A stretch of DNA of 64,000 bases from an uncultured Bacteroidales bacterium (GTDB lineage: Bacteria; Bacteroidota; Bacteroidia; Bacteroidales; Bacteroidaceae): positions 80,939-144,938 of the forward strand of contig CACYOC010000003.1 in the NCBI GenBank assembly GCA_902775975.1. Reading direction: 5' to 3'. A model generated the notes under the pieces. It was not told the DNA's origin and ran no database searches. It saw only the letters and a program-made list of their open reading frames with translations. How positions within the stretch are numbered: the stretch's first letter is position 1; the number at the start of each line of letters is the position of its first letter. Both the position numbers and the translations under genes were made by a program. This document shows positions 17,278 to 27,167 of the stretch, one piece after another.

Positions 17278-20217
17278 ATGGAATACAATTTCAGAGACAT
17301 TGAGCAGAAATGGCAGAAGCGCTGGGTAGAGATGAAGACCTACCGCGTGAAGGAAGACCCGACGAAGAAGAAGTTTTACGTATTGAATATGTTCCCATAC
17401 CCCAGCGGTGCTGGTTTGCACGTAGGTCATCCCTTGGGCTATATCGCCTCAGACATCTATGCCCGCTACAAGCGCCAGCAGGGCTTCAACGTGCTGAACC
17501 CCATGGGTTACGACGCTTACGGACTGCCTGCCGAGCAGTATGCTATCCAGACAGGTCAGCACCCTGAGAAAACGACAGTTGAGAACATCAACCGCTATCG
17601 CAGTCAGTTGGACAAGATAGGCTTCTCCTTCGACTGGGAGCGCGAGGTGCGCACCTGCGACCCCATTTATTACAAGTGGACGCAATGGGCTTTCCAGCGC
17701 ATGTTCAAGAGCTACTTCTCTACCTCGTCGCAGAAGGCACAGCCCATCATCAAGCTCATCGAGCACTTCGAACTGATGGGCACCGAGGACTGCGGTGCCT
17801 TGGGTACCGAGGAGCTGCACTTCACCGCTGCCGACTGGCACAACTTCTCGGAGAAGAAGAAGCAGGAGGTGCTCATGAACTACCGCATAGCCTACCTGGC
17901 AGAGACCATGGTGAACTGGTGTCCTGCTTTGGGAACTGTCTTGGCAAACGACGAGGTCATCAACGGCGTTTCCGAGCGTGGCGGCTATCCCGTGGAGCAG
18001 AAGAAGATGCGCCAGTGGTGTCTGCGTGTCTCGGCCTACGCCCAGCGCCTGTTGGACGGACTGGAGAATATCGACTGGACCGACTCATTGAAGGAAACCC
18101 AGCGCAACTGGATAGGACGCTCTGAAGGAACAGAGGTCGTCTTCAAGGTAGCGCCCAACAAACAAGGCGGGGAAACCGCTTTGCACGAATTCACCATCTT
18201 CACCACCCGTGCCGATACGATGTTTGGCGTAACGTTTATGGTGCTGGCTCCCGAGAGCGAGCTCGTACAACAGCTCACCACACCCGAGCAGCAGGCAGAA
18301 GTAGAGAAGTACCTCGATTACGTGAAGAAGCGTACCGAGCGCGACCGCATCTCCGACAAGAAGGTGACGGGCGTCTTCTCCGGTTCTTACGCCATCAACC
18401 CCTTTACCAACGAAGAGATTCCCATCTGGATATCAGAATACGTGCTGGCAGGCTACGGCACGGGAGCCATCATGGCCGTGCCTGCTCACGACAGTCGCGA
18501 CTATGCCTTCGCCAAGCACTTCAACCTGCCCATTATTCCGCTCATCGAGGGTGCCGACGTCAGCGAGGAGAGTTACGACGCCAAGGAGGGTATAGTGATG
18601 AACAGCCCCAGAGTCAGCGGGGAAACCGTTGACCGCAGTGGTTTTAGCCTCAACGGCCTGACCGTCAAGGAAGCCATTGCTGCTACGAAGAAATACGTCA
18701 CGGAGCAGGGCATCGGTCGTGTGAAGGTGAACTACCGCCTGCGCGACGCCATTTTCTCTCGTCAGCGCTACTGGGGTGAGCCGTTCCCCGTGTATTACAA
18801 GGACGATATGCCCTATATGATTCCCAAGGAATGTCTGCCCTTGGAGCTGCCTGAGATTGACAAATACCAGCCCACAGAGACGGGTGAGCCCCCATTGGGA
18901 CGCGCCAAGGTATGGGCCTGGGACACGAAGACAGACAAGGTGGTATCGAAAGACCTCATCGACAACAAGACTGTCTTCCCCTTGGAGCTGAACACCATGC
19001 CCGGCTTTGCAGGCTCCAGCGCCTACTACCTGCGCTACATGGACCCGAAGAACGAGAAGGCACTGGTAGATAAGGAGATTGACGAATACTGGCGCAATGT
19101 CGATTTGTATGTCGGTGGTACCGAGCACGCCACTGGTCACCTCATCTACTCACGCTTCTGGAACAAGTTCCTCTACGACTCAGGCTATAGCTGCGAGGAC
19201 GAGCCATTCAAGAAACTGGTGAACCAGGGTATGATTCAAGGTCGTTCCAACTTTGTGTATCGTGTAGAGGAGGGGAGTGACAAGGGTAAGTTTGTCAGCT
19301 TCGGACTGAAGGATAAGTACACCACGACTCCTATCCATGTAGATGTGAACATCGTCTCTGCCGATGTGCTCGATATCGACGCTTTCCGTGCCTGGCGCCC
19401 TGAATACAAGGACGCTGAGTTCATTCTGGAGGACGGCAGCGTATTAACTAACACCCAACACCCAACACCCAACACCCAGTACAAGTGCGGTTGGGCTATT
19501 GAAAAGATGTCGAAATCGATGTTCAACGTCGTCAATCCAGACATGATAGTCGAGAAATACGGTGCCGACACGCTGCGTCTTTATGAGATGTTCCTGGGTC
19601 CTGTAGAACAGTCGAAGCCTTGGGATACCAACGGCATCGACGGCTGCCACCGCTTCCTGAAGAAGTTCTGGGCACTGTTCTATGGAGTGAATAGGGCTAA
19701 TGAAGCTGGTGGGCAAGATGGGCTCATCGTTGATGATGCCGAGCCCTCGAAGGAGGCGCTGAAGAGCGTTCACAAGCTCATCAAGAAGGTGACACAGGAC
19801 ATCGAGGTCTTCTCGTACAACACCTCCATCTCTGCCTTTATGATTTGCGTCAACGAGCTGGCACAGCTGAAGTGCTACAACCGCGAACTGCTGAAGACCC
19901 TCGTCATTCTCATCGCACCCTTTGCTCCGCACATTGCCGAAGAGCTCTGGGAGGCCTTGGGCGAGCAGGGCAGCGTCTGCGACTCACAGTGGCCCACGTG
20001 GAACGAAGAGTACCTGGTGGAGAACAGTGTGAAGATGGGTATCGCCTTCAACGGCAAGACCCGTTTCGACATGGAGTTCCCTGCCGATGCCTCCAATGAC
20101 GATATCCAGCAGAGCGTGCTTGCCGATGAGCGTGCCGCGAAATACGTCGAAGGCTTTGACATCAAGAAGGTTATCATCGTGCCGAAGCGAATGGTGAATA
20201 TCGTGTTAGGAAAGTAA
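17278..20217 (+). CDS. leuS: leucyl-tRNA synthetase
   Basis: Class I synthetase charging tRNA-Leu. The ATG at 17278 (979 residues, [16 protein letters not shown]) is chosen because upstream codons are leader sequence right after the promoter. The HIGH equivalent is HVGHPLGY in [14 protein letters not shown], and KMSKS is in [10 protein letters not shown]. The editing domain includes [13 protein letters not shown] and [15 protein letters not shown]. An in-frame ACACCCA repeat (19448-19479) inserts [11 protein letters not shown] about 20 residues before KMSKS. Short GGGGAAACCG-containing stretches near 18165 and 18618 may be other small insertions. All key motifs are intact. Confidence 0.96.
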   Translation: MEYNFRDIEQKWQKRWVEMKTYRVKEDPTKKKFYVLNMFPYPSGAGLHVGHPLGYIASDIYARYKRQQGFNVLNPMGYDAYGLPAEQYAIQTGQHPEKTTVENINRYRSQLDKIGFSFDWEREVRTCDPIYYKWTQWAFQRMFKSYFSTSSQKAQPIIKLIEHFELMGTEDCGALGTEELHFTAADWHNFSEKKKQEVLMNYRIAYLAETMVNWCPALGTVLANDEVINGVSERGGYPVEQKKMRQWCLRVSAYAQRLLDGLENIDWTDSLKETQRNWIGRSEGTEVVFKVAPNKQGGETALHEFTIFTTRADTMFGVTFMVLAPESELVQQLTTPEQQAEVEKYLDYVKKRTERDRISDKKVTGVFSGSYAINPFTNEEIPIWISEYVLAGYGTGAIMAVPAHDSRDYAFAKHFNLPIIPLIEGADVSEESYDAKEGIVMNSPRVSGETVDRSGFSLNGLTVKEAIAATKKYVTEQGIGRVKVNYRLRDAIFSRQRYWGEPFPVYYKDDMPYMIPKECLPLELPEIDKYQPTETGEPPLGRAKVWAWDTKTDKVVSKDLIDNKTVFPLELNTMPGFAGSSAYYLRYMDPKNEKALVDKEIDEYWRNVDLYVGGTEHATGHLIYSRFWNKFLYDSGYSCEDEPFKKLVNQGMIQGRSNFVYRVEEGSDKGKFVSFGLKDKYTTTPIHVDVNIVSADVLDIDAFRAWRPEYKDAEFILEDGSVLTNTQHPTPNTQYKCGWAIEKMSKSMFNVVNPDMIVEKYGADTLRLYEMFLGPVEQSKPWDTNGIDGCHRFLKKFWALFYGVNRANEAGGQDGLIVDDAEPSKEALKSVHKLIKKVTQDIEVFSYNTSISAFMICVNELAQLKCYNRELLKTLVILIAPFAPHIAEELWEALGEQGSVCDSQWPTWNEEYLVENSVKMGIAFNGKTRFDMEFPADASNDDIQQSVLADERAAKYVEGFDIKKVIIVPKRMVNIVLGK
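19448..19479 (+). repeat. ACACCCA heptamer repeats inside leuS
   Basis: Four near-perfect ACACCCA units in frame, encoding [11 protein letters not shown] at about residues 724-734, close to the catalytic KMSKS loop. Confidence 0.92.
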
Positions 20218-20253
20218 GATTGAAGGGCTCACAGGCCCCCCAAAGAAAAGACT

Positions 20254-21789
20254 ATGACAGTCAATCATCAAGTCATCTGGAACGAAGCGAAGGACTATCT
20301 CTTCATCACCTTGGGTTTGGTGATGTATGCCATCTCGTTCACCGTCTTCCTCATGCCTTATCAGATAGTGGCAGGCGGTGTGACGGGTATGTCAGCCATC
20401 ATTTTCTATGCCACGGGCTTCCATCTGGAAAACACCTATATCATCATTAACGGAATCCTGCTGATTATAGCGCTCAAGACGCTGGGATGGAAATTCCTGA
20501 TGAAGACCATCTATGCCATCTTGGCGCTCTACGTGATCTTGAAGTTTGCACAGAACATCATTCCCAAGCAGGAAGGCACCGATCTGCCTTTCAAGCTGAT
20601 GGGCGAGGGACAGGACTTCATGTCTATGATCATTGGCTGCGTCATCACCGGTGTAGCCCTGGCACTCGTCTTCTCGCATAACGGCTCGACGGGCGGTACC
20701 GATATTATTGCCGCCAGCGTTAACAAGTACCATAACATCTCGTTAGGCTCCGTGCTCCTCGCTGCCGACTTCTGCATCATCGGTTCCTGTATGTTCTTCC
20801 CACAGTTCGGCACATACATCGAGCGCGCTCACAAAGTGATGTTTGGCTTTTGTGTCATGGCCATGGAAAACTACGTGCTGGACTACGTGATGAACATGCG
20901 GCGCCAGTCCGTGCAGTTTATGATATTCAGCAAGAAGTGGCAGGAGATAGCCAATGCCATCGGCACGAAGATGGACCATGGCGTGACCATTCTCGATGGT
21001 CACGGTTGGTACACGGGCAAGCAGATGAAGGTGCTGTGTATCCTTGCCAAGAAGCGCGAGAGTATCAATATGTTCCGCCTCATCAAGATGATCGACCCCA
21101 ACGCCTTTGTCTCGCAGTCAAGTGTCATCGGCGTCTATGGCGAAGGTTTCGACGAGATGAAAGTAGGTATCAAGAAAGAAAAGAAGAAGATGAAGATTGT
21201 TTTTGCCACGAACAACCAGAACAAGCTCATGGAGGTTCGTAAGATTCTCGGCAACGCCTTCGACGTGCAGTCGTTAGAGGACATCGGTTGCCACGAGGAC
21301 ATTCCCGAGAAGGGACAGACCTTAGAGGACAATGCCCTGCTGAAGGCTCAGTACGTGGCAAAGAAATACCACGTCAACTGCTTTGCTGACGACACCGGCT
21401 TGGAGGTAGAGGCCCTGGGCGGTGCACCGGGCGTCTATAGTGCCCGCTACGCCGCGAAAACCGAGGATGGTATAGCAGGCAAGGGTCACGACTCGGAGGC
21501 GAATATGCGCAAATTATTGCACGAATTAGAAAATAATAACAATCGCAAGGCACGATTCCGCACTATCATTGCGTTAATAATAGACGGAAAGGTCACCACC
21601 TTCGAAGGTATCGTCAATGGCGAGATTACCCGCCAGCGTAGGGGAGGGGAGGGCTTCGGCTACGACCCCATCTTCCAACCCGAGGGTTACAGTCAGACCT
21701 TTGCCGAGATGAGTGTGGGTGTGAAGAACCAGATCAGTCACCGCGCCCGTGCCGTCCAGAAACTGGCAGATTATTTGAAAACCATCTAA
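20254..21789 (+). CDS. YitT-family membrane protein joined in frame to RdgB (non-canonical purine NTP pyrophosphatase)
   Basis: One uninterrupted 511-codon frame. Residues 1-312 are a YitT/DUF2179 protein with about five membrane segments ([24 protein letters not shown]) and a cytosolic DUF2179 end ([19 protein letters not shown]). Residues 313-511 are a full-length RdgB/HAM1 enzyme, which removes dITP and [42 protein letters not shown] and [10 protein letters not shown] are present. The join is a lysine-rich linker (KKEKKKM). The ATG at 21190, preceded by purine-rich DNA, could also start RdgB separately. Whether one or two proteins are made cannot be decided from sequence. Confidence 0.9.
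   Translation: MTVNHQVIWNEAKDYLFITLGLVMYAISFTVFLMPYQIVAGGVTGMSAIIFYATGFHLENTYIIINGILLIIALKTLGWKFLMKTIYAILALYVILKFAQNIIPKQEGTDLPFKLMGEGQDFMSMIIGCVITGVALALVFSHNGSTGGTDIIAASVNKYHNISLGSVLLAADFCIIGSCMFFPQFGTYIERAHKVMFGFCVMAMENYVLDYVMNMRRQSVQFMIFSKKWQEIANAIGTKMDHGVTILDGHGWYTGKQMKVLCILAKKRESINMFRLIKMIDPNAFVSQSSVIGVYGEGFDEMKVGIKKEKKKMKIVFATNNQNKLMEVRKILGNAFDVQSLEDIGCHEDIPEKGQTLEDNALLKAQYVAKKYHVNCFADDTGLEVEALGGAPGVYSARYAAKTEDGIAGKGHDSEANMRKLLHELENNNNRKARFRTIIALIIDGKVTTFEGIVNGEITRQRRGGEGFGYDPIFQPEGYSQTFAEMSVGVKNQISHRARAVQKLADYLKTI
21190..21789 (+). CDS. rdgB: RdgB portion, possible internal translation start
   Basis: The internal ATG at 21190 would give a 199-residue RdgB of normal family length, beginning exactly where RdgB proteins begin. 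The purine-rich run just before it (AAGAAAGAAAAGAAGAAG) might help initiation. It is listed separately because the fused frame contains two unrelated functions; it is not an additional gene. Confidence 0.55.
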   Translation: MKIVFATNNQNKLMEVRKILGNAFDVQSLEDIGCHEDIPEKGQTLEDNALLKAQYVAKKYHVNCFADDTGLEVEALGGAPGVYSARYAAKTEDGIAGKGHDSEANMRKLLHELENNNNRKARFRTIIALIIDGKVTTFEGIVNGEITRQRRGGEGFGYDPIFQPEGYSQTFAEMSVGVKNQISHRARAVQKLADYLKTI

Positions 21790-21799
21790 AGACAGCTCT

Positions 21800-23809
21800 A
21801 TGAAGAAGATTATCGTTGCCCTCCTCTTGTCAATTGTCAATTGTCAATGGGCTTTTTCCCAAATTGGCACGTGGCGTAACCACCTTGCATATCACGACGT
21901 GCAGCAGATTCAGGCGGCAGGCAACGAACTCTTTGTGATGGCGTCGAACGGTCTGTACCAGTATAACAAGGCAGACCAGAGCATCTATACCTACGACAAG
22001 ACGAAAGGACTGAGCGACACATACATCACCAACATCCGCTGGTGCCAGCAGGCACATCGCCTGGTGGTTATCTACGACAATTCGAATATCGACCTCGTGG
22101 AGACCAGCGGTAAAGTCATCAATATCAGCGACATTTATACGATGTCTATCACCGGTGGTAAGAATATCCATAACGTCTATTGCAACGGCGTGTATGCCTA
22201 TCTCGCTACCGAATACGGCGTCAGCAAGGTCAACGTTCGCAATGCCGAGGTCACCGAGTCTTATCTGTTAGGCTTCGCCGTCAATGCCGTGGTCATCGAG
22301 GGCAACAACATCTTCGTCCGCGCCACCAACAATACGGTCTATACCGCCAACATGTCGAAGAATCTCATCGACCCCAGTTCGTGGCAACAGACCACCGTTT
22401 TCCCTTCGTTCGACGAAGACCTCACGGACTACAATGCCAATATCGATTTAGTCAAGACCCTCCAGCCCGGCGGTCCTAACCATAACCACTTTGGATATAT
22501 GAAGTTCATCCATGGCAAACTCTATGCCTGCAATGATGACTACGTTCATAGTGTTCCTATCCAGGTACTGCAGAAGGGCCAGTGGAACATCTATCAGTCT
22601 GAAGGTATCAGCGAGGCAACGGGTGTGCAGTTCCTGGGAGCTTCCTGCTTCGACGTAGATCCTGCCAATGATAACCATCTCTTTGCCGGTTCCAGAAACG
22701 GACTCTACGAATATCTCAACGGAAGGTTCGTCAAGTTTTATAACGACGCCAACAGTCCTATCGAGCCTTTCGACGGCACTTCCAAGGAGTATGAACTTAC
22801 CACGGGTGTGCAGTTCGAAAAAGACGGTACGCTGTGGATTCTGAACAGTTCAGCACCCAGTACTTCCATGATACGCTATTCCGGCGGCACGTTCACGAAG
22901 GTCAACCACCAAGAGCTGATGAAGCTGAATACGAATCCAAAACTACCTAACAGAAGTAATGCCCAGCTCAGCAGAATGTTCATCGACAGCCAGGGAACGA
23001 TGTGGTTTGTCAATAACAACTGGGTCTTGCCAGCATTATATCAGTATCATTCAGATACCGATGCCATCAAGGCCTACGAGACTTTTGCCAATCAGGATGC
23101 AGCGACGGTATATATCAGCGACGGTGTCAGATGCGTTACCGAGGATGCTGAACATAACATCTGGATAGGTACCACCGGCGGACCGCTGATGTTGCAACGT
23201 AGCGAAATCAACCAAGGCGGCTCTACCTTTACGCAAGTGAAGGTGCCTCGCAACGATGGTACAGATCTCGCTGATTACCTGCTCACAAGCATCGACACCC
23301 GCTGCATTGCTGTCGATGGTGCAGGACGCAAATGGTTTGCCACCAACGGACAGGGCGTCTATCTCGTCAGTGCCGACAACATGACGCAGCTGCAACACTT
23401 CACTACTGCCACGTCACCGCTGCTGTCCGATTTTGTAATGTCTGTAGTCATCGACCCACAGTCTGGCGAAGTATTCTTCGGTACGGATAAGGGTCTCTGC
23501 TCCTATATTTCCGATGCCACGGAGCCTGCTTCCGAGATGGACAAGAACAGCGTCTGGGCGTATCCTAATCCCGTAAATCCGGACTATACGGGTCTGATCA
23601 CCGTCGTAGGCCTTACCCTCAATGCTGATGTGAAGATTCTCGCCTCAAATGGTGCGCTGGTCTATGAGGGTCGCTCCAATGGTGGTACGTTCACTTGGAA
23701 CGGCTGCGACCGCGAGGGTAGGAGAGTGGCCAGCGGTGTGTATATGGTAGCAACCGCTACGAAGGACGGTGAGAAAGGAACCGTCTGTAAGATAGCTATC
23801 ATACGATGA
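21800..23809 (+). CDS. porZ: PorZ-like type IX secretion component (beta-propeller plus sorting domain)
   Basis: A 669-residue exported protein starting 10 bases after the previous stop. After the signal peptide the mature part opens QIGTWRNHLAYHDVQQI and continues with propeller-type repeats (NELFVMASNGLYQYNK, IWIGTTGGPLMLQ, FFGTDKGLCSY). The end is a T9SS type A sorting-like domain: VWAYPNPVNPDYTG, NADVKILASNGALVYEG, GRRVASGVYMV. This order matches PorZ, a surface protein of the PorU-PorV-PorQ-PorZ complex that removes sorting domains and attaches cargo. A two-component-type propeller protein is the alternative. The signal peptide contains a TTGTCAA tandem repeat. The stop overlaps the next start. 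Confidence 0.78.
   Translation: MKKIIVALLLSIVNCQWAFSQIGTWRNHLAYHDVQQIQAAGNELFVMASNGLYQYNKADQSIYTYDKTKGLSDTYITNIRWCQQAHRLVVIYDNSNIDLVETSGKVINISDIYTMSITGGKNIHNVYCNGVYAYLATEYGVSKVNVRNAEVTESYLLGFAVNAVVIEGNNIFVRATNNTVYTANMSKNLIDPSSWQQTTVFPSFDEDLTDYNANIDLVKTLQPGGPNHNHFGYMKFIHGKLYACNDDYVHSVPIQVLQKGQWNIYQSEGISEATGVQFLGASCFDVDPANDNHLFAGSRNGLYEYLNGRFVKFYNDANSPIEPFDGTSKEYELTTGVQFEKDGTLWILNSSAPSTSMIRYSGGTFTKVNHQELMKLNTNPKLPNRSNAQLSRMFIDSQGTMWFVNNNWVLPALYQYHSDTDAIKAYETFANQDAATVYISDGVRCVTEDAEHNIWIGTTGGPLMLQRSEINQGGSTFTQVKVPRNDGTDLADYLLTSIDTRCIAVDGAGRKWFATNGQGVYLVSADNMTQLQHFTTATSPLLSDFVMSVVIDPQSGEVFFGTDKGLCSYISDATEPASEMDKNSVWAYPNPVNPDYTGLITVVGLTLNADVKILASNGALVYEGRSNGGTFTWNGCDREGRRVASGVYMVATATKDGEKGTVCKIAIIR
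21827..21848 (+). repeat. TTGTCAA tandem repeat in the porZ signal peptide
   Basis: Three 7-base TTGTCAA units in a row, encoding SIVNCQ within the hydrophobic leader. The same word recurs at the folP 3' end. Confidence 0.85.
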
Positions 23810-25206
23810 AAAGGAGTCACTGGCTATATCTTCTTATCCTCCTCTCCATTCCGTTCGTGGTATGGGCAAAACTACAAGTCTTGCCCACCTTCGATGATTG
23901 GAACACTCTCTCACAACACTACGAAGGAGGCTTCCGCTATGTCTTCTATCGCCATGACTCGTTCTGGCGACCCTTCGACGAACTCTTTAAATATTTCTAT
24001 TCTTACCATTATCAGTGGTTTCCGGTGTTCAGCCATCTATGCATCCTCATCGGCCATCTCTTCAATACAATCCTCGTCTTCCTCCTGTGCAGGAAACTGC
24101 AGTTCAGCGAACTGTCACAAGCCGTCGCTACAGCCTTCTTCTACTTCTCTCCAGCCGTACTTGCCACCCTATGGGCGTGTGACTCCATGAACCAGGTCTA
24201 TTCGCAGTTCTGGGGCTTGGCAGCACTCTTGGCGTATCTCTCCTATCAAGGACGAAGACAGTGCTTAGCATGGATGCTATGCTGCCTGATAGCCACGCTG
24301 ACGAAAGAAAACGGTATCGCATGGTTTTTCATTGCTCCCGCCATCGCCTTTGTCTTTGGCCATATCGACGTGCAGCGACTTCGCAAACACCTCTTCTGGG
24401 CTGCTGTAGCCATTGTCATTTACTTGGCGGTACGTTTCACCATTCCTATGGTTGGCGATTACGACGACGAGTATTTTTCGTTGGATGCTCCGAAGGTCAT
24501 CAAGCAGTTAGCCATGCTTTTCGGATTTTCGTGGCTGGCAGTCGATTTTGTCTATCTGCTCCACGAACCCAGCAGGAATCTCCTCTTCGTGTTGCTGACT
24601 GCAGTACTCTCCGTTCCGTTCATCGTCGTGCTCTTCAAGGATGTCAGCAGGTGGAAACAGAAAGGATTCCTCACGCTGGCAGCCAGTGCGCTGGTGGTGG
24701 TATTACCCAATATCCTTACCAATCTCAGCGTCATGAATGTCTATGCCTCTCTGGGCATGTTTGCCTTGCTGGTGGCTTATAACATTCATCACATCAGCAA
24801 CGTCAAGTGGCTGAAAATCACTTTTGCAGGCTATCTGCTCGCCGCTATTTTCATCGATACGCATCTGTGGTTTACCTCTTGGCAGACCAGTCTTGCTGGA
24901 AAGAAGATGGCGCAGCAGACCATCAGCGACAGCAAGCATCCCGCCCGAAAGGTGTTTACCATTACCGTCGAAGATGACGTCCGCAAACTGTCATCCTTCT
25001 GTGTCTCGCCGTGCGACGCTTTTGGCTGGGGCATAGCGGTAATGTATGAAACGGGCATGCAGTGGCCGAAAGAACTACGAGACAGCACCGTATCATACGA
25101 TACGTCAGCCGCCGACATCGAGAAGATAGCCCACAGGGCACTAAACGATGGTTATGACGCCGTCTGGATTGTCAAGAAGAAACACGTAGAGGTGCTGGAG
25201 AAATAG
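23806..25206 (+). CDS. polytopic membrane protein, GT-C glycosyltransferase-like
   Basis: A 466-residue protein with roughly ten hydrophobic segments, overlapping the porZ stop by four bases (ATGA), so probably translated together with it. The first extracytoplasmic loop has FDDWNTLSQHYEGG then FYRHDSFWRPFDELF; an early acidic pair in that position is typical of GT-C lipid-linked sugar transferases. This is only a fold-level resemblance. A soluble C-terminal part ends in DAVWIVKKKHVEVLEK. It precedes convergent polysaccharide-type genes. Function unproven. Confidence 0.6.
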   Translation: MKRSHWLYLLILLSIPFVVWAKLQVLPTFDDWNTLSQHYEGGFRYVFYRHDSFWRPFDELFKYFYSYHYQWFPVFSHLCILIGHLFNTILVFLLCRKLQFSELSQAVATAFFYFSPAVLATLWACDSMNQVYSQFWGLAALLAYLSYQGRRQCLAWMLCCLIATLTKENGIAWFFIAPAIAFVFGHIDVQRLRKHLFWAAVAIVIYLAVRFTIPMVGDYDDEYFSLDAPKVIKQLAMLFGFSWLAVDFVYLLHEPSRNLLFVLLTAVLSVPFIVVLFKDVSRWKQKGFLTLAASALVVVLPNILTNLSVMNVYASLGMFALLVAYNIHHISNVKWLKITFAGYLLAAIFIDTHLWFTSWQTSLAGKKMAQQTISDSKHPARKVFTITVEDDVRKLSSFCVSPCDAFGWGIAVMYETGMQWPKELRDSTVSYDTSAADIEKIAHRALNDGYDAVWIVKKKHVEVLEK

Positions 25207-25221
25207 TTCCTGCCTGTTTCC

Positions 25222-26220
25222 TTACGTCAGTCCAAAGCAGAGTCTGACGATTCTTACAGGACAGCGTTCCACAATTTTTGATATCAGCACGGGAATCAGC
25301 AGTCCTGATAGCAGGTTGAGGATAAAGAAGAGGAAAAAGAGTTGTTCGTTATAGAATAAACACCGCCATAATATCAGTTCTACGAAGTTCTGAAAGGGTA
25401 GGGACATGAGATAAATCTGAAAGATATATTCCCTATAGCTGGAGAAGAGGTTGGGCATGTAGCGCGCTATATTCAGACACAAGGCACACATCATCAAAAT
25501 GCCAATAAAGGAAGTTAGCAGGGGAATATAATAACAATAAAGGCTTACCCCATACAGTACCACCAACCCTATTGCCACATAGGGTTTGCCTATATATTCG
25601 TAAAGACGGAAGCGGAAGAAGAATATTCCCGAGAAAAAGAATACCAAGTATTTCTGTAAAAGCAGAATAGAGAACACGTTCCATCTGCTGTTCGCGTCGG
25701 CATCTATAAAGAATATGGCACAGGAGAATATAAAAAAGGCTATCATGCTGTAGCTTTTCTTACAGAGTTCTACAAATAGCGGATACAGGAGCATCATAAA
25801 CATCAATACTGCCAAAAACCATAGCGGTTGTGACGAATGCCCGCGGTAATATACAAACGACTCCAGAAAATTACCTATCGACACCTCTATTGGAGTCTTA
25901 GAAAACTGATTGAAGATGACCTTGAGCAGATAATACACAACGACAAAGAATACAAACGGTATCAGTATGCGCTGACACTTGTCTTTATACAAGTCTAAGA
26001 CTGGTATGTTCTTACGGATTCTGCTCAGATAGAGAAGTCCTCCGGAGATAAAGATAAACAATGGCATCCTGATAGCATGAAAAGGTGCATTGACAATATT
26101 GCAGAAAGCATGGTTCTCACCGGTTGACATATCTATCAGCTGTATGTGAACCATCACCACCAACAAAATATTCAACCCTCTCAGGACAGCAAGCCACTGT
26201 ATTCTCTCTTTTTTTTCCAT
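25222..26220 (-). CDS. membrane acyltransferase family 3 (O-acetyltransferase-like)
   Basis: A 332-residue protein with about ten hydrophobic segments, matching the acyltransferase-3 family that O-acetylates surface sugars. The N-terminus is typical: WLAVLRGLNILLVVMVH, with a histidine at the end of the first membrane segment, then RMPLFIFISGGLLYLSR. Base composition looks lower in GC than in the housekeeping neighbours. Six bases separate it from the fucosyltransferase gene upstream, so the two are probably one unit for decorating a surface glycan. Confidence 0.85.
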   Translation of the reverse strand: MEKKERIQWLAVLRGLNILLVVMVHIQLIDMSTGENHAFCNIVNAPFHAIRMPLFIFISGGLLYLSRIRKNIPVLDLYKDKCQRILIPFVFFVVVYYLLKVIFNQFSKTPIEVSIGNFLESFVYYRGHSSQPLWFLAVLMFMMLLYPLFVELCKKSYSMIAFFIFSCAIFFIDADANSRWNVFSILLLQKYLVFFFSGIFFFRFRLYEYIGKPYVAIGLVVLYGVSLYCYYIPLLTSFIGILMMCALCLNIARYMPNLFSSYREYIFQIYLMSLPFQNFVELILWRCLFYNEQLFFLFFILNLLSGLLIPVLISKIVERCPVRIVRLCFGLT

Positions 26221-26226
26221 CCTGAC

Positions 26227-27165
26227 TTATACTTCAATGGTTATAAAGCTTTCATCTATCAGATTCGAGTGCCATTGGGGATTGGCAAACCAGCGTGACG
26301 GGCTGATGACTATCTTGTCTTCCCGGCGACCTAAATATTGTGCCCACCAAGAGAAAGTAGAGTTTGAAATGATAAAGTGATGACAACTGTACATGAGTCG
26401 TAATTTTTCCCAGACAGGGTCTTTGCCTGACTCGTAGAAACACGGTATATCATCATAACTCATGTTTTCCTTCACCCATTCAATGTCATCAGAGAAGAAA
26501 ATGAGCGTGGGGTGATCTGTTTTCTCACGAATGATCTGAATAGCCTTTTTAAAATAATCCTCATCACAGACGTAGAAGTCTTTCTTATATTCTTCACTCA
26601 GATAGTCGCCGCGGCGCACACTGACGCATACGCTATTCTTTCTTTTTGCCGCCTCATACAAGTCCCTGTTATCATCTAAACATGGATACTTAGGTGTTAT
26701 TTCCGATAACAGTATAGGACGTATATGATCAAAATTGGCTTTATCAGCAAAATAACCTCTGATGAAAATATTCTTTGCTCTTAATGATGGAATGCGTCGC
26801 GCTTCATCGGCTGCACCGGTAAAGAATAAGCCATATCTCTCTATTGTCCTTTCTATATAGGACATCCATAAATCATTACGTCCTATAAAAGGAATTTTTG
26901 TGCAACACACATATAATAAATAGATGAAACGTTGTACGACGGAACCATATTTCAATGCCATATCCTTTGATTCTTTTTCATAGGGAAAAACATTGAAATA
27001 TTGCAGCGAATCTTCAAAGCCATCTTCTACGGAGCCTGCTGAAGAACGCTTAAAATTAGCCATCAACTTTTTATCTTTTACCTCATTTTTTTCCAATAAA
27101 CATCGAGTAAAAGCGTATGTGAATAACTGATTTCCTAAACGTCCTGTGTAATCTGTAAAAATCAT
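26227..27165 (-). CDS. alpha-1,2-fucosyltransferase, GT11 family
   Basis: A 312-residue cytosolic glycosyltransferase, normal length for GT11. It would transfer fucose from GDP-fucose to galactose in O-antigen or capsule. Diagnostic motifs are GRLGNQLFTYAF near the N-terminus, SVRRGDYL (GDP-fucose binding) and FSDDIEWVKENM, and ISNSTFSWWAQYLG. It is AT-rich compared with nadA, which lies 2 bases upstream. The neighbouring acyltransferase and GT-C-like protein suggest a small, possibly transferred, glycan-decoration group. Confidence 0.9.
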   Translation of the reverse strand: MIFTDYTGRLGNQLFTYAFTRCLLEKNEVKDKKLMANFKRSSAGSVEDGFEDSLQYFNVFPYEKESKDMALKYGSVVQRFIYLLYVCCTKIPFIGRNDLWMSYIERTIERYGLFFTGAADEARRIPSLRAKNIFIRGYFADKANFDHIRPILLSEITPKYPCLDDNRDLYEAAKRKNSVCVSVRRGDYLSEEYKKDFYVCDEDYFKKAIQIIREKTDHPTLIFFSDDIEWVKENMSYDDIPCFYESGKDPVWEKLRLMYSCHHFIISNSTFSWWAQYLGRREDKIVISPSRWFANPQWHSNLIDESFITIEV

Positions 27166-27167
27166 CT

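Noticed and set aside
25222-27165. Full capsule or O-antigen cluster
   Set aside because: Only two or three genes are present, without polymerase, flippase or chain-length genes, so I call it a small decoration group only.
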